Positions 7,350-16,094 of a stretch of 64,000 nucleotides of DNA are shown here, in pieces; the first letter of the stretch is position 1, and each line of letters opens with the position of its first letter. Both the position numbers and the translations under genes were made by a program. A model generated the notes under the pieces. The model had not been told where the DNA came from. It ran no database searches and was given only the letters and a program-made list of their open reading frames with translations. The DNA is from RPQJ01 sp963778185 (lineage in GTDB: Bacteria > Pseudomonadota > Gammaproteobacteria > Steroidobacterales > Steroidobacteraceae). Where the stretch lies: assembly GCA_963778185.1 (NCBI GenBank), contig CAVZTF010000003.1:1426001-1490000 (forward strand). The letters are read 5' to 3'.

Positions 7350-9005
7350 TCAGGCATGCGGCTCCACCCAGAGGTCCTTGCTGTACTGCACGTTCATGAC
7401 GTTGTCGGTCCAGCCGCGGACGTACGGCTTCACGAGGTGCTTGTTCACGTAGAAATAGATGGGCAGCAGCGGGTGGTCCGCGAGCATCACGCGCTCGGCC
7501 TCCTCGAGCAGCGAGCGGCGTCGCGCGGGATCGGCCTGGCGAGCCGCCTCCGCCAGCAGCGCGTCGTAGCGTGGATTCGCGTAGCCGGTCAGGTTGATGC
7601 CGAAGTCCGACTGCAGCAGCTGCGCGAAGGAATACGCATCGTTGAAGTCGCCGATCCAGCTCGAGCGGAACACCTCGGTCTCGCTGCGCGCCTGGATGGT
7701 CTGCAGCAGGCTGCGGAATTCCTCCGCGTACAGGGTGGTTTCGACCCCGAGGGCGTCCTTCCACATCGCCGCTATCGCGACCGCGAGACGGTTGTGGACC
7801 TCGCCGGTGTTGTAGCGGATCTGGACCTCGAGCGGGCGCTCGGCGGAGTAACCCGCCTTGCGATAGAGCTCGCGCGCCTCGGCCACACGCTCGACGTACG
7901 GCCGGGCGGCATAGTCGAACTGCTGCGGCGTGTAGTTCGCGATGCCGCGCGGCACCCAGCCGTAGGCCGGCGCCTCGCCAACGCCCGTGACGGCCGTGGT
8001 GAGCTTCTCGCGATCGATCACCATCGAGAGGGCGCGGCGCAGCTCCGGCTGGTCCTTGAACGGCGGGCGCGTCAGGTTGAACCCGTAGTAATAAACGCTC
8101 AACTGCGGCGCGACGTGCAGTTCGGCGGGAAGATTCTGCTTGATCCAGCCGAACTGCTGCCCCGGTACCACGTAGGTCAGGTCGAGCTCGCCGGCTCGAT
8201 ACTGCCGGAACTCCGTGCTCGGGTCGGCGTGGTGGATGAAACGCACGCGCTCGAGCCTGGTCGCCGCATCGTTCCAGTAGCTGCGATTGCGCTTCACCGA
8301 AAGGTGCGAGCCCACGACCCAGTCTTCCAGCACGAAGGCGCCGTTCGACACCAGGCGGCCGGGCTTCGTGAACTCGGCGCCGTGCTCGGCCAGGGAGCGG
8401 CCATGCGCCGGCGACGTGCTCGGGTGCGCCAGGAGGCCCAGCAGGTAGGGCGTCGGGTTCTGCACGCGGATCACCAGCGTGCGGGCGTCGCTCGCGGCGA
8501 CGCCCAGTTCCTCCGCAGGTCTCTCCCCACGCGTGATGGCTGCAGCATTCACCACCGGCTCGAGCACCTGGGCGTAGGGCGAGGCCGTGGCCGGATCGAC
8601 CAGACGGCGCATTCCGGTGACGTAATCGTCTGCCGTCACGCGGTCGCCGCTCGACCAGCGCAGTCCGTCGCGTAACCGGAATGTGTATTCGAGTCCGTCG
8701 GGCGAGACGGTCCAGGACTCCGCGGCGGCCGGGACGGCGTCGCCATCCGGGCCCACGGCGGTCAGTCCCTCGAACAGGTCGCGCAGGATGTTGAAGGCGG
8801 CTTCCGTGCGCGCGCGCTGCGGGTCGAGCGAGTCGGGCTCCGGTCCGTTGCCGCGGTTGAGCGTCGCAGGAGCGGCCTCGGCTGCCGGCGCATCCGCCGA
8901 CTTTCCCGACTGCGGGTCGCCGCCTCCACAAGCCGCGAGCGTGCACAACGCGAGCGCCAGCCAGCCGGCGTGCCAACGGCTGCTTCGCACGAATGAGTCC
9001 ATCAT
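7350..9005 (-). CDS. Peptide ABC transporter substrate-binding lipoprotein (OppA-type)
   Basis: This 551-residue family 5 extracellular solute-binding protein starts with a lipoprotein signal ending LAAC, lipidated Cys at about 26. The family pattern is clear: PDSLDPQRARTEAAFNILRDLFEGLT, then RSYWNDAATRLERVRF, later YYYGFNLTRPPFKD and ALSMVIDREKL. It should hold oligopeptides in the periplasm for an ABC importer. No permease or ATPase genes lie nearby, so it may act with subunits encoded elsewhere or have another binding role. Its ATG overlaps the mnmG stop by four bases, so it may be transcribed ahead of mnmG's end only by coincidence of packing; the coupling is real in sequence. Confidence 0.92.
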   Translation of the reverse strand: MMDSFVRSSRWHAGWLALALCTLAACGGGDPQSGKSADAPAAEAAPATLNRGNGPEPDSLDPQRARTEAAFNILRDLFEGLTAVGPDGDAVPAAAESWTVSPDGLEYTFRLRDGLRWSSGDRVTADDYVTGMRRLVDPATASPYAQVLEPVVNAAAITRGERPAEELGVAASDARTLVIRVQNPTPYLLGLLAHPSTSPAHGRSLAEHGAEFTKPGRLVSNGAFVLEDWVVGSHLSVKRNRSYWNDAATRLERVRFIHHADPSTEFRQYRAGELDLTYVVPGQQFGWIKQNLPAELHVAPQLSVYYYGFNLTRPPFKDQPELRRALSMVIDREKLTTAVTGVGEAPAYGWVPRGIANYTPQQFDYAARPYVERVAEARELYRKAGYSAERPLEVQIRYNTGEVHNRLAVAIAAMWKDALGVETTLYAEEFRSLLQTIQARSETEVFRSSWIGDFNDAYSFAQLLQSDFGINLTGYANPRYDALLAEAARQADPARRRSLLEEAERVMLADHPLLPIYFYVNKHLVKPYVRGWTDNVMNVQYSKDLWVEPHA

Positions 9006-10888
9006 GCAGGCGAGGCTCCGTGCGCCGCGCGAGTCGGCGCCGCGCCGGGGTCGCTACGCCGCTTCAGGTGTATCAGCAGCAGCGAGACGGCCGCCGGGGT
9101 GATGCCGGGAATACGTGCTGCCAGGCCAAGCGTCGCCGGACGGTGCTGCAGCAGGCACTGGCGGACCTCATTCGAGAGCCCGCGCACCCCGGCGTAGTCG
9201 AGGTCGTCCGGCAGGATCGTGTCCTCGTTGCGGCGCTGGCGCTCGATCTCCTCCTGCTGCCGCTCGATGTAGCCCGAGTACTTCGCCTGGACGTCGACCT
9301 GCAGCGGCACCTGCGCCGCAAGTCGCTCATCGTCCCGCCAGTCGCCGTCGCCAGCGCCCGCGAGCTCGACGAGATCCGCATAGGAAATCTCCGGCCGCCG
9401 CAGCAACTCGAACGCTCGCTGCTCGTGCGACCTCACGAAAGTCGAGCGCAGCCGCGCGAGCTCCGCGTCCACCGACGTGCGCTTGCGCTCGAAGTACCGC
9501 CAGCGCTCGTCGTCCACCAGCCCGAGCTCGCGCCCGACCGGGGTGAGGCGCAGGTCCGCGTTGTCCTCGCGCAGCGTCAGGCGGTACTCGGCGCGGCTCG
9601 TGAACATGCGATAGGGCTCCGGCGCGCCGCGCGTGATCAGGTCGTCGATCAGCACGCCCAGGTAGGCCTCGCTGCGCCGCGGCCACCAGGGCGCGCGGCC
9701 GCGCACGGCGAGCGCCGCGTTGACGCCGGCGACGAGGCCCTGCGCCGCCGCCTCCTCGTACCCGGTCGTACCGTTGATCTGGCCGGCGAAATAGAGGCCC
9801 GGCACGTGCTTCGTCTCGAGCGTCGGCGCGAGGTCGCGGGGGTCGAAGAAATCGTACTCGATCGCGTAGCCCGGGCGCGTGATGTGCGCGCGCTCGAAGC
9901 CACGGATGCTGCGCACGAACGCGAGCTGCACGTCGAAGGGCAGGCTGGTCGAGATGCCGTTCGGGTAGATCTCGTGAGTATCGAGACCCTCGGGCTCGAT
10001 GAAGATCTGGTGCGAGGCCTTGTCGGCGAAGCGCACGATCTTGTCCTCGACGGACGGGCAGTAGCGCGGGCCAACGCCCTCGATCACGCCGGTGAACATC
10101 GGCGAGCGATCGGTCGCCGCGCGGATCAGCTCGTGGGTGCGCTCGTTGGTCGCCGTGATGTGGCACGGCACCTGGCGCGGATGCCCGCGCCTGAATCCCA
10201 GGTACGAGAAGACCGGCACGGGTTCGTCGCCGTGCTGTACGACGAGCCCCTCGTAGTCGATGCTGCGGCCGTCGATGCGTGGCGGCGTGCCCGTCTTGAG
10301 GCGGCCAACCCGCAACGGCAGCGCGCGCAGCTTCTCGGCGAGCCGATTCGACGGCGGGTCGCCTGCGCGGCCGCCCGCGTACTGGTCGAGCCCCACGTGG
10401 ATGCGCCCGCCGAGAAAAGTCCCGACCGTCAGCACGATGGCGCGCGCGGCGAACTCCAGGCCGACCTGCGTGACGACGCCCGCGACGCGGTCGGCCTCGA
10501 GTCGCAGGTCGGCGACTTCCTGCTGGAACAGCGTGAGGTTGGGCTGGTTCTCGAGCAGGCTGCGAATCGCCCGCTTGTAGAGCTGGCGGTCGGCCTGCGC
10601 ACGCGTCGCCCGCACGGCCGGGCCCTTGCTCGCGTTCAGCGTGCGGAACTGGATGCCGGCGCGATCGACCGCGCGGGCCATGGCGCCGCCGAGCGCGTCG
10701 ATCTCCTTCACGAGGTGGCCCTTGCCGATGCCGCCGATCGCCGGGTTGCAGCTCATCTGCCCGAGGGACTCGATGCTCTGCGTCACGAGCAGCGTGCGAC
10801 AGCCCATCCGCGCCGCGGCGAGCGCAGCCTCGGTGCCGGCGTGTCCGCCGCCGACCACGATGACGTCGTAGGTGTCGAGCTGGGCCAT
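9002..10888 (-). CDS. mnmG: tRNA uridine-5-carboxymethylaminomethyl modification enzyme MnmG
   Basis: This 628-residue FAD protein, with MnmE, adds the carboxymethylaminomethyl group to uridine 34 of certain tRNAs. The FAD dinucleotide motif GGGHAGTEAA is at 13-22, followed by the family blocks MSCNPAIGGIGKGHL, LKTGTPPR, and the C-terminal YAGVRGLSNEVRQ. The length matches the family (about 630). Its partner mnmE lies 3.3 kb upstream on the same strand, separated by ada, a wax synthase homologue and a small protease-like gene. In many gammaproteobacteria mnmG is close to the origin, as here. Confidence 0.97.
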   Translation of the reverse strand: MAQLDTYDVIVVGGGHAGTEAALAAARMGCRTLLVTQSIESLGQMSCNPAIGGIGKGHLVKEIDALGGAMARAVDRAGIQFRTLNASKGPAVRATRAQADRQLYKRAIRSLLENQPNLTLFQQEVADLRLEADRVAGVVTQVGLEFAARAIVLTVGTFLGGRIHVGLDQYAGGRAGDPPSNRLAEKLRALPLRVGRLKTGTPPRIDGRSIDYEGLVVQHGDEPVPVFSYLGFRRGHPRQVPCHITATNERTHELIRAATDRSPMFTGVIEGVGPRYCPSVEDKIVRFADKASHQIFIEPEGLDTHEIYPNGISTSLPFDVQLAFVRSIRGFERAHITRPGYAIEYDFFDPRDLAPTLETKHVPGLYFAGQINGTTGYEEAAAQGLVAGVNAALAVRGRAPWWPRRSEAYLGVLIDDLITRGAPEPYRMFTSRAEYRLTLREDNADLRLTPVGRELGLVDDERWRYFERKRTSVDAELARLRSTFVRSHEQRAFELLRRPEISYADLVELAGAGDGDWRDDERLAAQVPLQVDVQAKYSGYIERQQEEIERQRRNEDTILPDDLDYAGVRGLSNEVRQCLLQHRPATLGLAARIPGITPAAVSLLLIHLKRRSDPGAAPTRAAHGASPA

Positions 10889-10945
10889 GGTGTGGATTCC
10901 CCGGGGCGCATTGTAGCGGGACCGGCCCCGGGGCCGGCCGCCGCG

Positions 10946-11323
10946 TCAATCGCCCCGGCGCAGCAGTTCCTCGAAGGCCTTGAGGCGCAGGTTTACGAAG
11001 CGACGTGCCTGGTGCTCGTAGCGGTTGTTCCAGTAGCCGCGGCGCAGCCATTCCGCCAGGTAGCTGCGACGGGTCATGCGTCCGCGATTCCACTGGCGCA
11101 GCACGTGGAAGTACTCGTGCAGGAGCAGGACGGGATCGGCAAAGAACTCGTCGGCGGACCCTCGCAGCAGGATGCGGTTGCGGCGCGTGGTGGCGCGGGC
11201 GCCCCGGTGCATCCGCGCATACCAGGAATGCTCGACGATCTCGACGTCGTCGACACGGTCGCCGAACAGCGCCTCCAGGGCCTGGCGCAGGCGGGCCGGC
11301 ATGCGGTCGGCCGTGCGCGCCAT
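10946..11323 (-). CDS. Small zincin-like protein with HExxH motif
   Basis: This protein of about 125 residues contains HEYFH at about 69-73, a classic zinc-protease HExxH, with a later Glu (YEHQAR, about 103) that could be a third ligand. The region before it, DVEIVEHSWYARMHRGARATTRRNRILL, resembles DUF4157-type putative metallopeptidase domains. No signal peptide or membrane helix is seen. The ATG at 11323 lies four bases past the stop of the wax synthase homologue, suggesting coupling. Substrate and role are unknown. The longer frame starting further upstream would overlap the neighbour and lacks similarity. Confidence 0.72.
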   Translation of the reverse strand: MARTADRMPARLRQALEALFGDRVDDVEIVEHSWYARMHRGARATTRRNRILLRGSADEFFADPVLLLHEYFHVLRQWNRGRMTRRSYLAEWLRRGYWNNRYEHQARRFVNLRLKAFEELLRRGD

Positions 11324-11327
11324 GGAC

Positions 11328-12935
11328 TCAGGACTTGCGGGCAGCCTTTCGGCCGCTGCCGCGCTTCGTCGCCGGACGAGGCGTGTTCTTCGCCGCGGTC
11401 CTGCGGCCAACTGGACGGGCCACCTTGCGGCGCACCTTGCGCACCGGTGCCGGCAGTGCGGGCACGACCGCAGGCGGCCGTGCCGCCGCAGTCTCCTTGA
11501 GCGCCTCGAAGGCGTTGCGCAGGCAATCGGCGAAGTGGCCCGGGTCCGGCATCATCTCGCGGCAGGAAACGACGCAGATCCACATCGTCCCGGCATAGCT
11601 GAAGCCGGTCACGTTGAGACCCATGTGATCGACGGGAATGCTGACGGGCGCGTAGTTCACGAGACGCGCGCCTGCCATGTACAGCGGGATGTCCGGGCCC
11701 CGCACGTTCGACACGGTGATGCCGATTTTCGGCGCCTTGAAGTTCCGCATCAGGGCGTCGGAAACGACGAATGGCAGCGTGTCGAGCAGGTCCCGCACCA
11801 GTTCCTTGCCGAGCTTCTCCGTGAGCCGCTTGGACGTGGTCACCTTCCTGCGGATCGCGCGCAGCCGTTCGACGGGATCCTCGATGTCCGAGTGGATCGC
11901 GACGAAGGTCGCGCCGACCTGGTTGCCCTGGTCGCCGCCCTTGTTCTCGCCCCGCAGAGTGATCGGCACCATCGCCATCAGCGACTCGCCCGGGAGCTCG
12001 CCCTTGCCCTTCAGGTACTCGCGCACCGCGCCGCCCACGATGGCCAGGAACTGGTCGTTGACCGTCGCCTCGCCGACCCGCTGGCGGATCGCCTTGAAGT
12101 CGGCGAGCGGCAGGCCGACCGCTTCGACCACGCGATGGGCCGACACGTCGCCCGTGAAACGGGTCTCGGGTGGCATCTTGGGCAGCAGCGCGCCCAGGTC
12201 GCCCGTGAGCACGCGCAGCACGGACTGCTGCGTCTCCTCGGCGTACTCCCGCACGGTCCCGACGACGTCGGCGCCGACCGTCGCGATGCGCTTCGCGGTG
12301 CTGAGCGAGAACTTCGCCAGCGTCGGGACTTTCTGCACGTTGTGCACGACCGCACGCGAGTACAGCTCGAGCGACGTCGGAGCGCGGTCGGCCGCGTGGC
12401 GGGTCGGCAGAGCGGCCGTCTCGGCCTGGGCCGAATCCGGCGACGGCGACAACAGCGCACGCATGATCGCCGTGCCCGATTCGCCGTCCACGATCGCGTG
12501 GTGCATCTTCGAGTAGAGCGCGAAACTGCCGGGCGGCACGCCCTTCACGTTGTGCAGGCCCTCAATTACGTAGGCCTCCCACAGCGGCTTGGTGCGGTCG
12601 AGCGGTCGCGAGTGGATCCGGGCCACCTGGATGAGCAGCTGCCGCCAGTCGCCCGGATGCGGCAGCGCGATGTGCCGCACGTGGTACTCGACGTCCATCG
12701 TCGCGTCCTCGATCCAGTACGGCCGGTCGAGCGACAGCGGGACGTGCACGAGGCGTCGCCGGAACTGCGGGAACTGGTCGAGACGCGCGGTGAAGTGCCG
12801 CAGCACGTCCTTGAAGCGCACGCCCCCGCCCGGCGCTGTCGACGGGTCGTAGATCGCAAGCGAAGCCACGTGCATGTAGTTGTTGCCGTGCTCCGCCGCG
12901 AGGAACATGGCATCCATTCCCGAAAGCTGTTTCAT
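11328..12935 (-). CDS. WS/DGAT family O-acyltransferase
   Basis: This 535-residue protein belongs to the bacterial wax ester synthase/diacylglycerol acyltransferase family. The catalytic HHxxxDG motif reads HHAIVDG at 145-151. The family start MKQLSGMDAMFLAAE and the later blocks NDQFLAIVGGAVREYL and SNVRGPDIPLYMAGARL are present. These enzymes join acyl-CoA to fatty alcohols or diacylglycerol to form storage wax esters or triacylglycerol. The C-terminus ends in an Ala/Lys/Arg-rich tail of about 60 residues, which is unusual and may bind membrane or nucleic acid surfaces. Which acceptor is used cannot be told. Confidence 0.92.
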   Translation of the reverse strand: MKQLSGMDAMFLAAEHGNNYMHVASLAIYDPSTAPGGGVRFKDVLRHFTARLDQFPQFRRRLVHVPLSLDRPYWIEDATMDVEYHVRHIALPHPGDWRQLLIQVARIHSRPLDRTKPLWEAYVIEGLHNVKGVPPGSFALYSKMHHAIVDGESGTAIMRALLSPSPDSAQAETAALPTRHAADRAPTSLELYSRAVVHNVQKVPTLAKFSLSTAKRIATVGADVVGTVREYAEETQQSVLRVLTGDLGALLPKMPPETRFTGDVSAHRVVEAVGLPLADFKAIRQRVGEATVNDQFLAIVGGAVREYLKGKGELPGESLMAMVPITLRGENKGGDQGNQVGATFVAIHSDIEDPVERLRAIRRKVTTSKRLTEKLGKELVRDLLDTLPFVVSDALMRNFKAPKIGITVSNVRGPDIPLYMAGARLVNYAPVSIPVDHMGLNVTGFSYAGTMWICVVSCREMMPDPGHFADCLRNAFEALKETAAARPPAVVPALPAPVRKVRRKVARPVGRRTAAKNTPRPATKRGSGRKAARKS

Positions 12936-12994
12936 AGGCGCCTCAGTCTTGAGCCGAGGAGACTACTTCCGGGCGCAGGGGCCGTCCATCGGGG

Positions 12995-14077
12995 CTATCG
13001 GCGAGGGGTGGCCTCGCGAGCCAGCAGCTGTCGCTTGCGCTCCACGCCCCACCGGTAGCCGGCCAGGCTGCCGTCGGTGCGCACGACCCGGTGGCAGGGA
13101 ATGGCGATCGCCAGCGGATTCGCGGCGCAGGCCTGTGCGACGGCCCGGACGGACTTCGGCGATCCGATTCGCGCCGCGACCTCGCTGTAACTCGTGGTCG
13201 ATCCAGGCGGGATCGCACGCAGCGCCTGCCAGACCCGTTGCTGGAATGCCGTGCCGCGCACGTCGAGTGGCAAGTCGACCCCGATCGCGGGGGCCTCGAC
13301 CATTCCGACCACTCGTGCGACCAGCTTCTCGAACGCGGCGTCGGCGCCGATGAGCTCGGCCTTGGGAAAGCGGTCCTGCAGCTCGCGCAGCAGCGCGTCC
13401 GGGTCGTCGCCGAGCAGGATCGAGCAGATGCCGCGCTCGCTTGCAGCCACGAGGATGGCGCCGAGCGTGCTCTGTCCGACGGCGAACCGAATGGCCGTGC
13501 CTGCACCGCCGGCGCGGTAGCGGGTGGGGGTCATGCCGAGCACCCGGCCCGACTCCTCGTAGAATCGGCCGTTGGAGCCGTAGCCTGCGTCGTAGATGGC
13601 CTCGGTCACGGTGGCGCTGCGCGCGAGGTGCTCGCGGACGCGTCGGACGCGATGCGCGGCCGCATAGGCCTTGGGCGTCAGGCCCGTCACCATCTTGAAG
13701 ACGCGGTGGAAGTGGAACGGGCTCATGGCTGCCTGCCGGGCCAGGCCCTGCAGGTTCGGCGCCTGCTCTGAAACCTCGATCAGGCGGCAGGCACGCGCGA
13801 CGGTGGCCGCATGTTGCTCGAGCTGGCTGGGCTGGCCGGGCTTGCAGCGCTTGCACGGCCGGAAGCCCGCGCGTTCCGCGTCCTCGCGCGTTGCGTGGAA
13901 CTCGACGTTCTCCGGACGCGCCCGGCGGGACGCGCAGGAGGGCCGGCAGTAGACCCCCGTGGTCTTCACCGAGTAATAGAAGCTGCCGTCGGCTCGCGGG
14001 TCGCGCGCTACGACCGCGGCCCAGCGCGGATCACACTCCGTTGTGGTGGCGCGGGTCACTCTGTCGGTGGCGTTCAT
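12995..14077 (-). CDS. ada: Ada: methylphosphotriester sensor and O6-methylguanine-DNA methyltransferase
   Basis: This 360-residue protein has the three Ada parts in order. The N-terminal zinc domain has Cys44 and Cys48 in GVYCRPSC and Cys75 and Cys78 in PCKRC; Cys44 is the methyl acceptor equivalent to Cys38 in E. coli. An AraC-type helix-turn-helix follows (SPFHFHRVFKMVTGLTPKAY). The C-terminal alkyltransferase has the PCHR active site. It repairs O6-methylguanine and activates the adaptive response. The ATG at 14077 is chosen because it begins the zinc domain; the preceding codons lack similarity. An inverted repeat lies directly upstream. Confidence 0.95.
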   Translation of the reverse strand: MNATDRVTRATTTECDPRWAAVVARDPRADGSFYYSVKTTGVYCRPSCASRRARPENVEFHATREDAERAGFRPCKRCKPGQPSQLEQHAATVARACRLIEVSEQAPNLQGLARQAAMSPFHFHRVFKMVTGLTPKAYAAAHRVRRVREHLARSATVTEAIYDAGYGSNGRFYEESGRVLGMTPTRYRAGGAGTAIRFAVGQSTLGAILVAASERGICSILLGDDPDALLRELQDRFPKAELIGADAAFEKLVARVVGMVEAPAIGVDLPLDVRGTAFQQRVWQALRAIPPGSTTSYSEVAARIGSPKSVRAVAQACAANPLAIAIPCHRVVRTDGSLAGYRWGVERKRQLLAREATPRR

Positions 14078-14088
14078 GCTCGCTCCTC

Positions 14089-14118
14089 GAATGCGTCCCG
14101 GGTCAGTGGGCCGCATTC
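14089..14118. promoter_or_regulatory. Inverted repeat upstream of ada
   Basis: GAATGCG (14089-14095) and CGCATTC (14112-14118) are exact reverse complements, centred about 26 bases before the ada start. AraC-type regulators often bind such spaced half sites, so autoregulation is possible. No binding data can be inferred from sequence. Confidence 0.35.
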
Positions 14119-14183
14119 TGGGAGTGGCGGCGGCACCCGGCACTCCGGGTCTTGCGGTCGAATTCGGCTTCCGGCGCCTCATG

Positions 14184-15536
14184 CTACTTTCCGATGCAGA
14201 AGCTGCCGAAGATGCGCCCGAGCAGGTCATCGCTGCTCACCTGCCCGGTGATCTCGCCCAGTTCGCGCTGGCCCTCGGTGAGTTCCTGGGCGATCAACTC
14301 CCCCGCGTGCCGCTCGACGAGCAGCCGGTGGGCCTCTTCAACGTGAGCACGCGCGCGTCGCAACGCGTCGAGGTGCCGGACGCGAGCGGACAGCGCGCCA
14401 CCGCCCGCCGGGTGGAATCCCACGCAGTCCTTCAGGTGCTCGCGCAGCAGGTGCATGCCATCGCCGGTCCGCGCGCTCAGGTGGACGCGCGGCACACCGC
14501 CCGCCTCCAACCGCGGCGCTTGGCCTGTGCAATCGGTCTTGTTCATCACCACCGTGCGCGGGGCCCGGGTAGGCAACGCCGCGAGATCCGCGGCCACCGC
14601 CGCGACGGCCGCCGCATCGGACGCGTCGACGATGAAGAGCACGCGGTCGGCGCGCTCGAGTTCCCGGTGCGCGCGCCGGATGCCCTCCGCTTCCACCTCG
14701 TCCGCCGACTCGCGCAGCCCGGCCGTATCGAGCACGTGCAGCGGCAACCCGTCGATCTCGATCCGCTCGCGCAGCACGTCGCGCGTGGTACCCGGGATCG
14801 GCGTCACGATTGCGGCCTCGTAGCCTGCCAGGCGATTCATCAGGCTCGACTTGCCCGCGTTCGGGCGACCGGCGATGACGAGCGTGAGTCCGTCGCGCAG
14901 CAGCGCACCCTGGCGAGCCGTCTCGGCGAGATCGTCGAAACGCCCGCGGATGGAGTCCATGCGGGTGCGGAGCGTCCGGTCGGCGAGGAAGTCGATCTCC
15001 TCCTCCGGGAAGTCGATCGCGGCTTCGACCCACATGCGCAGTTCCAGCACGGCTTCGGCGAGCTCGTGCACTGCGGCGGAGAACTCGCCCTGCAGCGAGC
15101 GCAACGCGGCGCGGGCCGCCTCGGCCGATCCGCTGTCGATCAGGTCGGCGACCGCCTCGGCCTGTGCGAGGTCGATCTTGTCGTTGAGAAACGCACGCTC
15201 GGTGAATTCGCCCGGTCGCGCCGGCCGTGCTCCCAGCTCCAGCACGCGCGCAAGCAGCAGGCCCATGACGATGGGCCCGCCGTGGCCGTGGAGCTCGAGC
15301 ACATCCTCGCCGGTGTACGAATGCGGTGCGGCGAAGAAAAGCGCGAGCCCGGCGTCGATGGCCTCGCCGCTTGCATCGAGGAAACGATGCAGGCCCGCGA
15401 CGCGCGCGGTCGGGACGCGTCCGAGCACGCCGCGCGCGATGTCTGCACAGGCCAGCCCGGAGACGCGAACGACCCCGATGCCGCCTCGCCCGGGGGGCGT
15501 CGCGATCGCGGCGATCGTGCCGTCTCCGCTTGGCAT
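14184..15536 (-). CDS. mnmE: tRNA modification GTPase MnmE
   Basis: This 450-residue GTPase works with MnmG on tRNA wobble uridines. The N-terminal tetrahydrofolate-binding domain contains YTGEDVLELHGHGG and GEFTERAFLN. The GTPase P-loop GRPNAGKSS is at 223-231, followed by PGTTRD and DTAG. The protein ends in the diagnostic CIGK (C-x-G-K), whose Cys is functionally important. The ATG at 15536 shares one base with the stop of the upstream membrane protein gene (TGATG). Confidence 0.97.
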   Translation of the reverse strand: MPSGDGTIAAIATPPGRGGIGVVRVSGLACADIARGVLGRVPTARVAGLHRFLDASGEAIDAGLALFFAAPHSYTGEDVLELHGHGGPIVMGLLLARVLELGARPARPGEFTERAFLNDKIDLAQAEAVADLIDSGSAEAARAALRSLQGEFSAAVHELAEAVLELRMWVEAAIDFPEEEIDFLADRTLRTRMDSIRGRFDDLAETARQGALLRDGLTLVIAGRPNAGKSSLMNRLAGYEAAIVTPIPGTTRDVLRERIEIDGLPLHVLDTAGLRESADEVEAEGIRRAHRELERADRVLFIVDASDAAAVAAVAADLAALPTRAPRTVVMNKTDCTGQAPRLEAGGVPRVHLSARTGDGMHLLREHLKDCVGFHPAGGGALSARVRHLDALRRARAHVEEAHRLLVERHAGELIAQELTEGQRELGEITGQVSSDDLLGRIFGSFCIGK

Positions 15537-15991
15537 CAGGCTCCGGCCGGCGCCCAGCGTCCAGCGGCCCAGCCCATGAGGGCGCCCGCGATCGTGTTGA
15601 GCACGAAGCCCTCGAGTGCCCACCAGGTCCAGACGTTGTCCGGCAGGTTGAACACCCCGCTCCAGCTGAACATGACGGCGGCGACCAGGATGCCGAGCCC
15701 CGCGCCGAACTTCGCGCCGCGCAGCCAGCCCGCGCCCGCGATGGCGGGACGCAACGCCCCGTAGAACGCCCCGACGATGACGGCGAGCACCACGCCCGTC
15801 GCGATCCAGCGCGGCATGAGCGACGCCATGTCCGGTGGTTCCTGCATCAAGGCGGGGCGCCAGAAGGACGCGGTCTCGACGTACGTCTGCTTGAGGATAC
15901 CGTTGTGCACGATCGGGCCGGTGATGAACGAGACGACCCAGGACGCCACGAAGTAGACCAGTGCACTGATTGCTGTCAGTTTCCCATTCAT
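15536..15991 (-). CDS. Small four-helix membrane protein of unknown function
   Basis: This 151-residue protein has about four hydrophobic segments (near residues 5-25, 60-80, 95-115 and 125-145). The first contains ISALVYFVASWVVSFITG and a later one ATGVVLAVIVGAFYGAL. No family was recognised with certainty. The ATG at 15991 starts directly with the first helix. Its stop overlaps the mnmE start by one base, so the two are co-translated. It sits between mnmE and the toxin-antitoxin pair, where many relatives have mnmE next to yidC. Confidence 0.7.
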   Translation of the reverse strand: MNGKLTAISALVYFVASWVVSFITGPIVHNGILKQTYVETASFWRPALMQEPPDMASLMPRWIATGVVLAVIVGAFYGALRPAIAGAGWLRGAKFGAGLGILVAAVMFSWSGVFNLPDNVWTWWALEGFVLNTIAGALMGWAAGRWAPAGA

Positions 15992-16094
15992 CGCACACCC
16001 CCTGCGGCTGATTGTTGTTGGAATCGGCGGGTCTCGCCCGCGGCAGGACTCTAGTCCTCGCCCGACGGCATCCGCAATGCGCAGGGCCGCGCGG

